Shown: positions 1 through 6,752, counted from the stretch's first letter. The stretch: DNA of 8,124 bases from Octadecabacter sp. (GCA_018500065.2 JAHBAO020000073.1:1-8124), one strand, 5' to 3'. Translations and numbers: made by a program. Notes: generated by a model not told the origin, from the letters alone.

Positions 1-572
1 TCGTGATCGGTGCATTGTTCCGCCGCGAACGTGAAAACCCTGGTCCTGCATTGCAGGTCTCCTCTGATGCGGCATCCGCGCTTGAAATGCTTGCCGGTGC
101 CCCGACGCAATTGCAGGTCACCGCACTGCGCCGCGAAGAAGTCGCCGAAACGCCCGAAGCCACGCCAACCGCAGATTTCGAGGCCCCAACCGACATCGCA
201 GCCCCCCCCATCCAAAGCACCCCGCTGGATGGTGATGCCGCCGATCCGATTGCAGCAGCCGCAGCCGCAATTGAAACAGCCGCAGCTGCACCCGTTCCAT
301 CGCCACGCCCCGCCACCGCACCTGCCGCGTCCACCAGCCTAGAGCGCCCCTATATCCAGCTTGGTATTTTCTCGGTTCAGGACAATGCCCGTGGCACCGC
401 TGATCGTATGCGCGGCAACGGCATCGTCCCGACCGTGCTGGAACAATCCAGCCAAGGACGTACCTTCTGGCGTGTCATCGTTGGCCCTGCGACCTCTGAA
501 ACCGAGCGCGCTGCACTCTTGCGTCAGGTAAAGGCGCAAGGCTTTGAAGACGCCTATTTCGTCACCAACTAA
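1..572 (+). CDS. SPOR-domain protein with RlpA-like N-terminal part (5' end outside window)
   Basis: The frame is open to the window edge. The first codon that could start it (GTG at 3) has no visible ribosome site, so the protein almost certainly begins upstream. Of the 189 visible residues, about 1-45 resemble the second half of a double-psi beta-barrel of the RlpA type (LQVSSDAASALEML lines up with the family's IDLS-x-AA-x-LGM stretch). Residues 46-115 are a low-complexity Ala/Pro/Thr linker. Residues 116-188 are a SPOR domain (YIQLGIFSVQDNA at the start, WRVIVGP in the middle, GFEDAYFV at the end). SPOR domains bind denuded glycan strands at the division septum, so an envelope location is expected; the signal or lipobox would lie off-window. 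The next gene, 18 bases on, is a DD-carboxypeptidase, which supports a peptidoglycan role. The SPOR call is firm; the barrel is an inference from a short match. The Asp expected in the IDLS motif is Gln here. Confidence 0.88.
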   Translation, partial: VIGALFRRERENPGPALQVSSDAASALEMLAGAPTQLQVTALRREEVAETPEATPTADFEAPTDIAAPPIQSTPLDGDAADPIAAAAAAIETAAAAPVPSPRPATAPAASTSLERPYIQLGIFSVQDNARGTADRMRGNGIVPTVLEQSSQGRTFWRVIVGPATSETERAALLRQVKAQGFEDAYFVTN

Positions 573-590
573 CTGCCACCAAGAGGCCCC

Positions 591-1778
591 ATGATCCGCC
601 ATCTCGCTACACTCGCATTGTTGATCACAAGCGCCGCTCCGCTGGCTGCGCAAACTTTCGACACCCGCGCTACAGCTGCCTATGTTCTGGACCATACCAC
701 AGGCATCGTTCTGCTGGAAAAGAACGCAGATGACCCGCTGCCGCCTGCGTCCATGTCCAAGCTGATGACCCTGTATATGGCGTTTGAAGCGATTAATCCG
801 TTGAACGGACAAGATCCGATTGTCACCGTCGATGATGTTCTGCCCGCGTCCCAGCACTGCATGAATTACACCGGATCAACGATGTTTCTGGACACCACAG
901 ACCGTGTGCGCGTCGAAGACCTGTTGCGCGGTGTGATCGTTCTGTCTGGCAATGACGCCTCCTGCGTGCTTGCCGAAGGTCTGTCGCGCAGCGGGACCGA
1001 AGCGGGGTTCGCCCAACAAATGGCGGTGCGTGCGCGTGAACTTGGCATGATGAATTCCAGTTTCGCCAACTCCAACGGCTGGCCCGCCGCCGGTCAGCGC
1101 ATGTCCATGCGCGACCTTGGTATCCTCGCGGAGCGCCTGATCACCGATTACCCGACCTTCTATCCCCTCTTTGCGGAACAAGAGTTCGATTATGACGGCG
1201 AACATCCTGCCAACACCCGAAACCGCAATACCCTGCTTTCTTTGGGCATTGGCGCGGACGGCCTAAAAACCGGCCACACATCTGAAGCAGGCTACGGCCT
1301 TGTCGGGTCGGCCAAACAGGGCGACCGCCGCGTGATTTTTGTGCTCACAGGGCTGGAAACAGCCCAAGAGCGTGCCGAAGAAGCGGAACGCATCGTCAAT
1401 TGGGCGTTTCGTCAATTCGCCCAGCGCGACCTTGCCCGTGGCGGCACGCGCATTGCCCAAGCCGATGTCTGGATGGGCGAAGTCCCCCATGTCGGCCTGA
1501 TGCTTGAGGAGGATTTGTCGTTGCTCGTGCCAACAGCTGGCGGCGCTGCAATTGACGCCGAAGTGGTGTTCAATGGCCCGATCCAAGCGCCCATCACCCA
1601 AGGCGACGCCATCGCAGAACTTGTGATCCGGCTTGAAAACCTACCAGAAACCCGCGTGCCGCTCATTGCCGATACAACAATCGCAGCCGGTGGTTTTAGC
1701 ACCCGTTTGCGCACGGCAGCGGATGTCTTGGTAGACCGCGTCAGAACACCTGACGCTGATCTGGTTGAGGCGGAATAA
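591..1778 (+). CDS. dacC: D-alanyl-D-alanine carboxypeptidase (PBP5/6 type, serine peptidase S11)
   Basis: Periplasmic low-molecular-mass penicillin-binding protein that removes the terminal D-Ala from peptidoglycan pentapeptides. All three active-site motifs are visible: SMSK (Ser54 nucleophile, Lys57), SGN (119-121) and KTGHT (226-230). Residues 1-20 are a signal peptide with cleavage likely after APLAA. About 285-380 matches the beta-rich PBP5 C-terminal domain. The C-terminal end is only weakly amphipathic, so the membrane anchor is uncertain. The length, 395 residues, is normal. The ATG at 591 has AGAGG at 582-586, four bases upstream, and gives a complete signal peptide. The gene follows the SPOR gene by 18 bases and precedes tmk by two. 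There are only two cysteines, Cys90 (where relatives usually have Trp) and Cys125 (just after SGN); see the findings. The paralogue letter in dacA/dacC naming is not resolved by sequence. Confidence 0.96.
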   Translation: MIRHLATLALLITSAAPLAAQTFDTRATAAYVLDHTTGIVLLEKNADDPLPPASMSKLMTLYMAFEAINPLNGQDPIVTVDDVLPASQHCMNYTGSTMFLDTTDRVRVEDLLRGVIVLSGNDASCVLAEGLSRSGTEAGFAQQMAVRARELGMMNSSFANSNGWPAAGQRMSMRDLGILAERLITDYPTFYPLFAEQEFDYDGEHPANTRNRNTLLSLGIGADGLKTGHTSEAGYGLVGSAKQGDRRVIFVLTGLETAQERAEEAERIVNWAFRQFAQRDLARGGTRIAQADVWMGEVPHVGLMLEEDLSLLVPTAGGAAIDAEVVFNGPIQAPITQGDAIAELVIRLENLPETRVPLIADTTIAAGGFSTRLRTAADVLVDRVRTPDADLVEAE

Positions 1779-1780
1779 AC

Positions 1781-2422
1781 GTGACAGATCACGCGCATGA
1801 CGGCACGCCGCAAGGGTTGTTCATTTCCTTTGAGGGCATCGACGGGTCCGGCAAATCCACCCAAACCAAACTGCTTAAAGAACGCTTTCCCGATGCAGTC
1901 TTAACCCGCGAACCGGGCGGCAGCGCAGGGGCCGAAGAAATTCGCGCTTTGCTGCTGACCGGCGACCCAGAGCGTTGGTCTGCCGAAACCGAAATTCTAC
2001 TGTTCACCGCCGCACGGCGCGATCATTTGGAAAAGACGATCCAACCCGCACTTGAGGCTGGCAAAACCGTGATTTGTGATCGTTTCGCAGACAGTACCCG
2101 CGTCTATCAGGGCGCGACACGCGGTGATTTGCGCGGTACTGTCGACACATTGCACAATGTCATGATCGGACGTGAACCTGACCTGACCTTCATCATCGAC
2201 ATGGACCCCGAAGTCGCCCTCACTCGCGGCCTTGCCCGTGGCTCTGGCGAGGACCGCTTTGAGGACATGGGGCTCGCGTTCCAAGAAACTTTGCGCCACG
2301 GGTTTCTGGCCCTTGCCAAAGCCCATCCGAGCCGTTGTGTGCTGATTGATGGCAACCGTGATCCTGTTGCTGTTGCCGCCGAAATCGCCGTGCATGTGGC
2401 TGACCGCGCGACGGCCAACTGA
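1781..2422 (+). CDS. tmk: Thymidylate kinase (dTMP kinase)
   Basis: Cytoplasmic kinase converting dTMP to dTDP with ATP, the last step specific to dTTP synthesis. The P-loop GIDGSGKST is at residues 19-27, the TREPGG segment at 42-47, the DRF (DR-[YHF]) motif at 100-102 followed by the STRVYQGATRG substrate region, and an Arg-rich lid (RGLARGSGEDRFED) at 149-162. Lack of Arg in the P-loop and several Arg in the lid is the arrangement known for E. coli-like (type II) enzymes. The length, 213 residues, is usual. The start is GTG two bases after the carboxypeptidase stop, with GAGG at 1767-1770 inside that gene's end. Its stop overlaps the holB start by one base (TGATG). The tmk-holB-tatD order is a common bacterial arrangement, which reinforces the call. 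Confidence 0.98.
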   Translation: MTDHAHDGTPQGLFISFEGIDGSGKSTQTKLLKERFPDAVLTREPGGSAGAEEIRALLLTGDPERWSAETEILLFTAARRDHLEKTIQPALEAGKTVICDRFADSTRVYQGATRGDLRGTVDTLHNVMIGREPDLTFIIDMDPEVALTRGLARGSGEDRFEDMGLAFQETLRHGFLALAKAHPSRCVLIDGNRDPVAVAAEIAVHVADRATAN

Positions 2423-3549
2423 TGGCCACCGCCCCCGAAGACCGCCCACTGCCCGACCAGATTGAAGGCGCGCCGCATCCGTCTGAAACAGTTGAACTAT
2501 TTGGCCAATCCCGCGCTGAAGCGGATTTCCTCGATGCCTTCGCGTCTGGGCGACTGCATTCCGGCTGGCTGATCACAGGGCCACAAGGCGTCGGCAAGGC
2601 CACGCTCGCATGGCGCATGGCTGCCTTCCTGCTGTCCCAACCGCTTGTTGCCGCCGACGATATGTTCGGCGCACCGCGCCCAGCATCTAGCCTGAAACTG
2701 GACGACGACCACCCAGACATGCGCCTGATCCGATCCGGCGCGCATCCGCGTTTGTTTAACCTTCGCCGCGCATGGGACGACAAGAAAGACAAACTCAAAT
2801 CCGTCATCACGGTGGATGAAGTGCGCAAGCTCAAGAACTTCTTTGGCATGTCCGCCACAGACGGCGGCCGCCGCGTTGTCATCGTCGACCCAGCCGATGA
2901 AATGAACGTCAACGCTGCCAACGCGATCCTGAAACTGCTGGAAGAGCCGCCAGCGGACGCCGTAATCTTGATGATCTCACACCAACCATCCCGCCTGTTG
3001 CCCACCATCCGCTCGCGGTGTCGCGAATTGCGCTGTGGACTGCTTGGCGCGACAGACGTGACAGCCGCCCTCGCCGCCGCTGGTCTCCAAACCGATGCAG
3101 GCGAAGCGCTGACCGCCCTTTCCGGCGGTTCCGTCGGCGAAGCAATCCGCCTCACGAACCTTGACGGCCTTTCCGTGTATTCAGAATTGGTAAACCTGTT
3201 CAGTGGCTTGCCAAGGTTTGATCGCCAACGCGGGCTAAAACTCGCAGACAGTTGTACGGGCAAGGCTAACACGACACGTTTTGCGCTCGTCCTCGACCTG
3301 ATCGACAAATTCCTCGCCCGTACCGCCCGTGCAGGCATTCAAGGCCCACCCGAAACCCAAGCTGCGCAAGGCGAAGCTGCACTTCTGGCGAAGATTTCGC
3401 CCCATGATGCAGCAGCACGCACCTGGGCCGCTGTTGCACAGGACGTGTCCGAGCGCACGCGCCACGGTAAGGCCGTCAATCTTGACCCTGCCGCCCTCAT
3501 CCTTGATACGCTATTTAAGATCGAAAAGGCCGCGCAGGACGTGACCTGA
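2422..3549 (+). CDS. holB: DNA polymerase III subunit delta' (clamp loader)
   Basis: AAA+ subunit of the clamp loader that opens and loads the sliding clamp, working with delta and tau/gamma. Seen in the protein: P-loop GPQGVGKAT (53-61), Walker B region VVIVDPADEMN (152-162), AANAILKLLEEPP (165-177), and the SRC motif in TIRSRCRELRC (195-205), which clamp-loader subunits use as a trans-acting arginine finger. An alpha-helical collar domain follows to residue 375. The four-cysteine zinc module found after the P-loop in E. coli delta' is absent: no Cys lies between residues 60 and 199. An insert rich in Lys/Arg/Trp sits at about 105-130. The P-loop Lys is kept, unlike E. coli. No Shine-Dalgarno is evident before the ATG at 2422. 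The one-base overlap with the tmk stop suggests coupled translation. Confidence 0.95.
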   Translation: MATAPEDRPLPDQIEGAPHPSETVELFGQSRAEADFLDAFASGRLHSGWLITGPQGVGKATLAWRMAAFLLSQPLVAADDMFGAPRPASSLKLDDDHPDMRLIRSGAHPRLFNLRRAWDDKKDKLKSVITVDEVRKLKNFFGMSATDGGRRVVIVDPADEMNVNAANAILKLLEEPPADAVILMISHQPSRLLPTIRSRCRELRCGLLGATDVTAALAAAGLQTDAGEALTALSGGSVGEAIRLTNLDGLSVYSELVNLFSGLPRFDRQRGLKLADSCTGKANTTRFALVLDLIDKFLARTARAGIQGPPETQAAQGEAALLAKISPHDAAARTWAAVAQDVSERTRHGKAVNLDPAALILDTLFKIEKAAQDVT

Positions 3550-3562
3550 ATGTGAGGATCAC

Positions 3563-4360
3563 ATGAGCACGCCACAAATCGTCGACAGCCACTGCCACCT
3601 CGACTTTCCCGACTTTGACGAGGAACGCGCCGACGTAATCAACCGCGCGGTTGCGGCGGGCGTGACCCGCATGGTCACGATCTGCACCAAGCTTCGCAAT
3701 GAGCCACAGGTTCGCGCGATTGCCGAAACCTATACCCCCGTTTTCTACGCTGCTGGCACCCACCCCATGAGTGCCGCCGACGAACCACTGGCGACCGTGG
3801 ATGACCTCATCGCACTAACCCAGCACCCAAAGATGGTTGGCATCGGCGAAAGTGGGCTGGATTACCATTACACCGCTGAGTCCGCTGATATTCAGAAGCA
3901 ATCCTTGCGGGTCCACGTCCAAGCCGCTCAAGAAACCGGCCTGCCGCTGATCATTCACAATCGTGCGTCAGACGATGACATGGCCGCAATCTTAGGCGCG
4001 GCCCACAAAGAAAAACCTTTCAAATGTGTTATGCACTGTTTTTCCAGCAGCGCTGAATTGGCCCGCACAGCACTTGATCACGGGTTCTACCTGTCCATGT
4101 CTGGCATCGCGACCTTCCCAAAATCCCAAGAACTGCGCGATATTTTCGCCACCGCCCCCGTGGACCGCATCTTGGTGGAAACAGACAGCCCCTACCTTGC
4201 TCCACCGCCCCATCGTGGGCGTCGCAATGAACCCGCTTATACAGCACACACCGCCAAAGTCGGCGCTGAGGTCTTCGGTCTGAGCTATGAAGACTTCGCC
4301 GCGCAAACCACGGCTAATTTCGAGCGCCTGTTCGACAAAGCAGCGGGTTGGACGCCATGA
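3563..4360 (+). CDS. tatD: TatD-family metal-dependent hydrolase (DNase-like)
   Basis: Metal-dependent amidohydrolase-superfamily TIM barrel. E. coli TatD and YcfH/YjjV relatives have DNase activity, but the substrate of this copy cannot be read from sequence. Metal ligands are all in place: HCH (His10, His12), the Glu of GIGESGLDYHY (Glu96), His132 (PLIIHNR), His158 (VMHCF) and Asp208 (VETDSPYLAPPPHRG). The 265 residues match the usual length of about 260. The ATG at 3563 has GAGG at 3554-3557, five bases upstream. An ATGTGA two-codon reading at 3550 lies just after the holB stop and is not a gene. Placement directly after tmk-holB is typical of the YcfH/YabD-type member, so the gene is better read as that housekeeping paralogue than as part of a Tat locus. 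Its stop overlaps the next start by four bases (ATGA). Confidence 0.94.
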   Translation: MSTPQIVDSHCHLDFPDFDEERADVINRAVAAGVTRMVTICTKLRNEPQVRAIAETYTPVFYAAGTHPMSAADEPLATVDDLIALTQHPKMVGIGESGLDYHYTAESADIQKQSLRVHVQAAQETGLPLIIHNRASDDDMAAILGAAHKEKPFKCVMHCFSSSAELARTALDHGFYLSMSGIATFPKSQELRDIFATAPVDRILVETDSPYLAPPPHRGRRNEPAYTAHTAKVGAEVFGLSYEDFAAQTTANFERLFDKAAGWTP

Positions 4361-5151
4361 CAACAACACTACGCATCCTTGGTTGCGGATCATCGGGCGG
4401 CGTTCCCCGCCTTGGTGGACATTGGGGCGACTGCGACCCGAGCAACCCCAAAAACATCCGCAAACGCTGCTCTCTCCTTGTGACACGAACATCGTCCGAA
4501 GGCGTCACCCGCGTCCTGATCGACACCTCGCCAGACCTGCGCCAACAGTTGTTGGACGCAGACGTCGGCGCACTGGACGCCGTCATCTACACTCACGCCC
4601 ATGCCGATCACGTGCACGGCATCGATGATATCCGCATGGTGGTCTACAACATGCGCCAACGCCTTCAGGTTTGGGCAGACGGCGACACAGGCAACCAACT
4701 GCTCGCGCGGTTCGGCTATGCCTTTGTTCAGCCCAAAGGCTCTAGCTATCCGCCAATTTGTGACCTGAACACAATTGATGGCGATCTGACGATTGACGGC
4801 GCAGGTGGCCCGATCACCTTCACCCCGTTCGAGGTTGAACATGGCAGCATCGACGCCCTTGGCTTTCGCATTAACAACGCCGCCTATCTGCCTGATGTCT
4901 CTGACATTCCTGATGATGTTTGGCCCACGCTTGAGAACCTCGACCTTTGGATCGTGGACGCCCTGCGCCGTGACCCGCACCCGACCCATGCGCACCTTGC
5001 CAAAACGCTTGGGTGGATCGAGCGTGTGAATCCCAAACACGCCGTGCTGACCAACATGCACATTGATCTGGACTACGAAACGTTGAACGCGGAAACCGCG
5101 GATCACATCGAACCTGCCTATGATGGTTTGACCCTAACGCTCGAAAACTAG
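4357..5151 (+). CDS. PhnP-like metallo-beta-lactamase-fold hydrolase
   Basis: Predicted dinuclear-metal hydrolase of the metallo-beta-lactamase fold, nearest in pattern to PhnP-type phosphodiesterases. The substrate is unknown here. Counting from the ATG at 4357 (264 residues): the GCGSSGGVPRLGG opening at 9-21; the metal motif HAHADH at 80-85; the EVEHG His at 162; the LPD Asp at 180; the LTNMH His at 235. Two further His at 211 and 213 (THAH) fall where PhnP-like proteins have a conserved H-x-H region. An in-frame TTG at 4348 would add three residues. I prefer the ATG because it gives the common ATGA overlap with tatD and places the first beta strand normally. No phn or phosphonate genes are visible, so the family name says nothing firm about pathway. 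It is probably cytoplasmic, as no signal peptide is seen. Confidence 0.9.
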   Translation: MTTTLRILGCGSSGGVPRLGGHWGDCDPSNPKNIRKRCSLLVTRTSSEGVTRVLIDTSPDLRQQLLDADVGALDAVIYTHAHADHVHGIDDIRMVVYNMRQRLQVWADGDTGNQLLARFGYAFVQPKGSSYPPICDLNTIDGDLTIDGAGGPITFTPFEVEHGSIDALGFRINNAAYLPDVSDIPDDVWPTLENLDLWIVDALRRDPHPTHAHLAKTLGWIERVNPKHAVLTNMHIDLDYETLNAETADHIEPAYDGLTLTLEN

Positions 5152-5155
5152 GGCA

Positions 5156-6084
5156 ATGCTCGACATCCTAACCATCGTCCTGCCCGTCTTTATCGTCATC
5201 GGCTTCGGCTATCTGGCGGTCTGGCGCGGGTATTTCACGGACATCGCTGTCGACGGATTGATGAAGTTCGCGCAAAACTTCGCCATCCCCTGCCTGTTGT
5301 TCACCGCCATCTCGACATTGGATCTGCAACAAAACTTCGACGTTCCGTTATTATTTAGCTTTTACACCGGTGTGGTCATGGCCTTCGTCGCAGGGTTGTT
5401 CGGCGCACGGTTCCTGTTTTCGCGGTCATGGGAAGATAGCGTCGCTATCGGATTTTGCTGCTTGTTTTCAAACACTTTGCTGCTTGGCTTGCCTATCACA
5501 GAACGCGCCTATGGCACGGATTCTTTGCTCGGCAACTATGCGATCATCGCGATCCACGCACCATTTGGGTACATGCTTGGTATCACCGCGATGGAACTTG
5601 CCCGCGCCAAAGGCACCGCCCTGCGCTACCTCCCCGCCACCGTCGCCAAGGCGATGTTTTCAAACGCTTTGGTTCTCGCAATCGGCCTTGGTTTCGTCGT
5701 CAACTTGGGCAACTTCCCCCTGCCCGAAGTCCTCACGGACGCAATCGGCCTGATGGCCCGCGCGGCTTTGCCGGCCGCGTTGTTTGGCTTGGGTGGCGTG
5801 TTGTACCGTTACCGACCAGAAGGCGACATGCGCACGATCCTGTTTGTCTGCGCGATCTCACTCGGTCTGCACCCTGCGATTGTCTGGACCTTAGGCAGCG
5901 CCAACGGGCTATCCACCGAGGCCTTCCGCTCAGCGGTGCTAACAGCCGCCGTTGCGCCGGGCATCAATACTTATGTGTTTGCAAATATGTATGGCACCGC
6001 AAAGCGCGTGGCGGCATCTGCTGTATTGATCGGCACGGTCTTGTCGATCTTACGACTGCGCTTTGGCTCAGCGTGTTGCCGTAG
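5156..6084 (+). CDS. AEC-family transporter (auxin efflux carrier-like permease), frameshifted near its 3' end
   Basis: Inner-membrane permease of about ten hydrophobic helices (for example residues 3-23, 65-87, 125-145, 165-185, 200-217, 228-246, 285-299). AEC-type signatures are NTLLLGLPI (106-114) and APGINTYVFANMYG (267-280). Family members move small organic anions or auxin-like molecules; the substrate is unknown. Starting at ATG 5156, four bases after the previous stop, the frame encodes a normal AEC protein to about Leu299. Then it changes: the expected final helix, TTALWLSVLP and a TAG at 6082-6084, is found in the next frame. A single missing base around 6049-6052 explains this and would restore a 309-residue protein, the family's usual size. 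Without correction the original frame runs to TGA at 6245-6247, adding 64 residues that translate the antisense of tRNA-Leu. It is either a sequencing error or a recent lesion; with only about ten residues lost, function might survive. Confidence 0.88.
6049..6052 (+). other. Apparent one-base deletion (frameshift site)
   Basis: The reading before this point (VLIGTVLSIL) and the reading one frame over after it (TTALWLSVLP, then TAG) join into a normal AEC C-terminus if one base is added in the short TTA/ACG run. No long homopolymer is present. Confidence 0.75.
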
Positions 6085-6151
6085 CACACGAAAAACGCAT
6101 TCTAACATCTTGAAATCTGGACGTTTTCAGTACCTTCCCAAAGGTGGAAGA

Positions 6152-6238
6152 TGGTGCGGTCGGGGGGACTCGAACCCCCACGAGTGTTACCTCACAGCGA
6201 CCTCAACGCTGCGCGTCTACCAATTCCGCCACGACCGC
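6152..6238 (-). tRNA. tRNA-Leu (anticodon GAG)
   Basis: Read on the - strand from 6238 to 6152. The acceptor stem GCGGTCG pairs perfectly with CGACCGC (6162-6156), followed by discriminator A (6155) and an encoded CCA (6154-6152). The anticodon arm is CAGCG-TTGAGGT-CGCTG, giving anticodon GAG, which reads CUC and CUU. There is a long variable arm (GAG/CTC stem), as expected of a class II tRNA. The T arm is GGGGG-TTCGAGT-CCCCC. The total is 87 nt with CCA, normal for leucine. It converges on the 3' end of the AEC transporter gene with a 67-bp gap. Confidence 0.98.
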
Positions 6239-6258
6239 AGGTCTTGAAGCGTGAGAGG

Positions 6259-6287
6259 CATTTAGCGAAGCGTCGCGCCCACCTCAA
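6259..6287 (-). promoter_or_regulatory. Possible sigma70-type promoter of tRNA-Leu
   Basis: On the - strand, TTGAGG (6287-6282) is followed by a 17-base spacer and TAAATG (6264-6259). The match to TTGACA/TATAAT is only partial (4/6 and 3/6). The spacing is ideal and would start transcription about 14 bases before the tRNA 5' end at 6238. The bases just after the -10 box are C-rich (GCCTCTC), as in stringently controlled stable-RNA promoters. This is a prediction by eye. Confidence 0.38.
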
Positions 6288-6297
6288 GCGCTAAATG
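6259..6297. repeat. 9-bp perfect inverted repeat upstream of tRNA-Leu
   Basis: CATTTAGCG (6259-6267) and CGCTAAATG (6289-6297) are perfect inverted copies separated by 21 bp. The left arm covers the proposed -10 box of the tRNA promoter and the right arm lies just upstream of the proposed -35. No T-run follows either arm, so it does not look like an intrinsic terminator. An operator or a chance dyad are both possible. Confidence 0.6.
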
Positions 6298-6421
6298 ACG
6301 TTGAACTGTGAAACTGCGCGTACCGGGCTTTTGCGCGGGGGAAAAAGGCGATTAATCTGGCGCCGATGACCGCCTCCGCCAAAGTCGGTAATGCGGACAA
6401 AGTCGCCGTTGACAACTTTTG

Positions 6422-6616
6422 ATGTGCACACCATCGAGTGGCTTGTTCAGTTATTTTGAACGTCAACCGGAGCATGCTTCGTCAGGTTTTGAAGCGTTTC
6501 TTGATCAGACTGAACCACTTGAAAAGTTTATGGAAAACAATGCCGAGTTGGCTAAGATAGCTATATCAAAGTACATTCGCAAAAATTCCGACCCGTCGCT
6601 GCGAAAACAGCAATAG
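6422..6616 (+). CDS. Doubtful small ORF, 64 residues, unrecognised
   Basis: An ORF from ATG 6422 (TTG 6419 is also possible) to TAG 6614-6616, preceded in frame by TGA at 6410-6412. The product is hydrophilic, with a helix-like acidic-then-basic second half (EPLEKFMENNAELAKIAIS, then KYIRKNSDPSLRKQQ). No Shine-Dalgarno sequence lies upstream. Base composition is lower in GC than its neighbours. I do not recognise it. It could be the tail of a decayed gene or a chance ORF; both are more likely than an active gene. Confidence 0.2.
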   Translation: MCTPSSGLFSYFERQPEHASSGFEAFLDQTEPLEKFMENNAELAKIAISKYIRKNSDPSLRKQQ

Positions 6617-6738
6617 TATGCTATTCTCGATGCCCGCTTCGTCTCATAACGGACATACGCTGCATCAATCGCCTCGCTCAGCAGTGCTTGGCATTCGACA
6701 CCTCACCACAACGCGAGAACGCCCTGACACCCACAAAG

Positions 6739-6752
6739 GGGTTTCAAAACCC
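6739..6752. repeat. 14-bp dyad (6+2+6) before lipB
   Basis: GGGTTT (6739-6744) and AAACCC (6747-6752) flank the two bases CA, ending 24 bases before the lipB ATG. It is not followed by a T-run. It could be an operator, a small hairpin in the lipB leader, or chance. Confidence 0.4.

Noticed and set aside
248..292. GCA/GCC-rich repeat-like tract
   Set aside because: It is an in-frame Ala-rich linker between domains of the SPOR protein, not an independent repeat element.
2220..3338. Long - strand open frame (372 residues) opposite tmk/holB
   Set aside because: It lies opposite two certain genes, has a Ser/Arg/Ala-rich composition typical of antisense of GC-rich coding DNA, and shows no motif.
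4348..4356. TTG at 4348 as start of the MBL-fold gene
   Set aside because: It adds only three residues and has no better ribosome site; the ATG at 4357 gives the standard ATGA overlap.
4390..5106. - strand open frame (238 residues) opposite the MBL-fold gene
   Set aside because: The + strand frame carries the complete metal-site set and operon spacing; the antisense frame has no recognisable domain.
6132..6145. Hairpin ACCTT-CCCA-AAGGT between the AEC gene and tRNA-Leu as a bidirectional terminator
   Set aside because: The stem is only 5 bp and no T-run follows on either strand; too weak to annotate as a terminator.
6085..6300. tRNA-Leu as an integration site for a genomic island
   Set aside because: No integrase, no duplicated tRNA 3' end and no mobile genes are visible; the odd spacer lies on the 5' side of the tRNA, opposite the usual attachment end.
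6284..6475. - strand 63-residue ORF upstream of tRNA-Leu
   Set aside because: No ribosome site, overlaps the tRNA promoter region and the + strand small ORF, no recognisable motif. It is retained only as part of the possible remnant finding.
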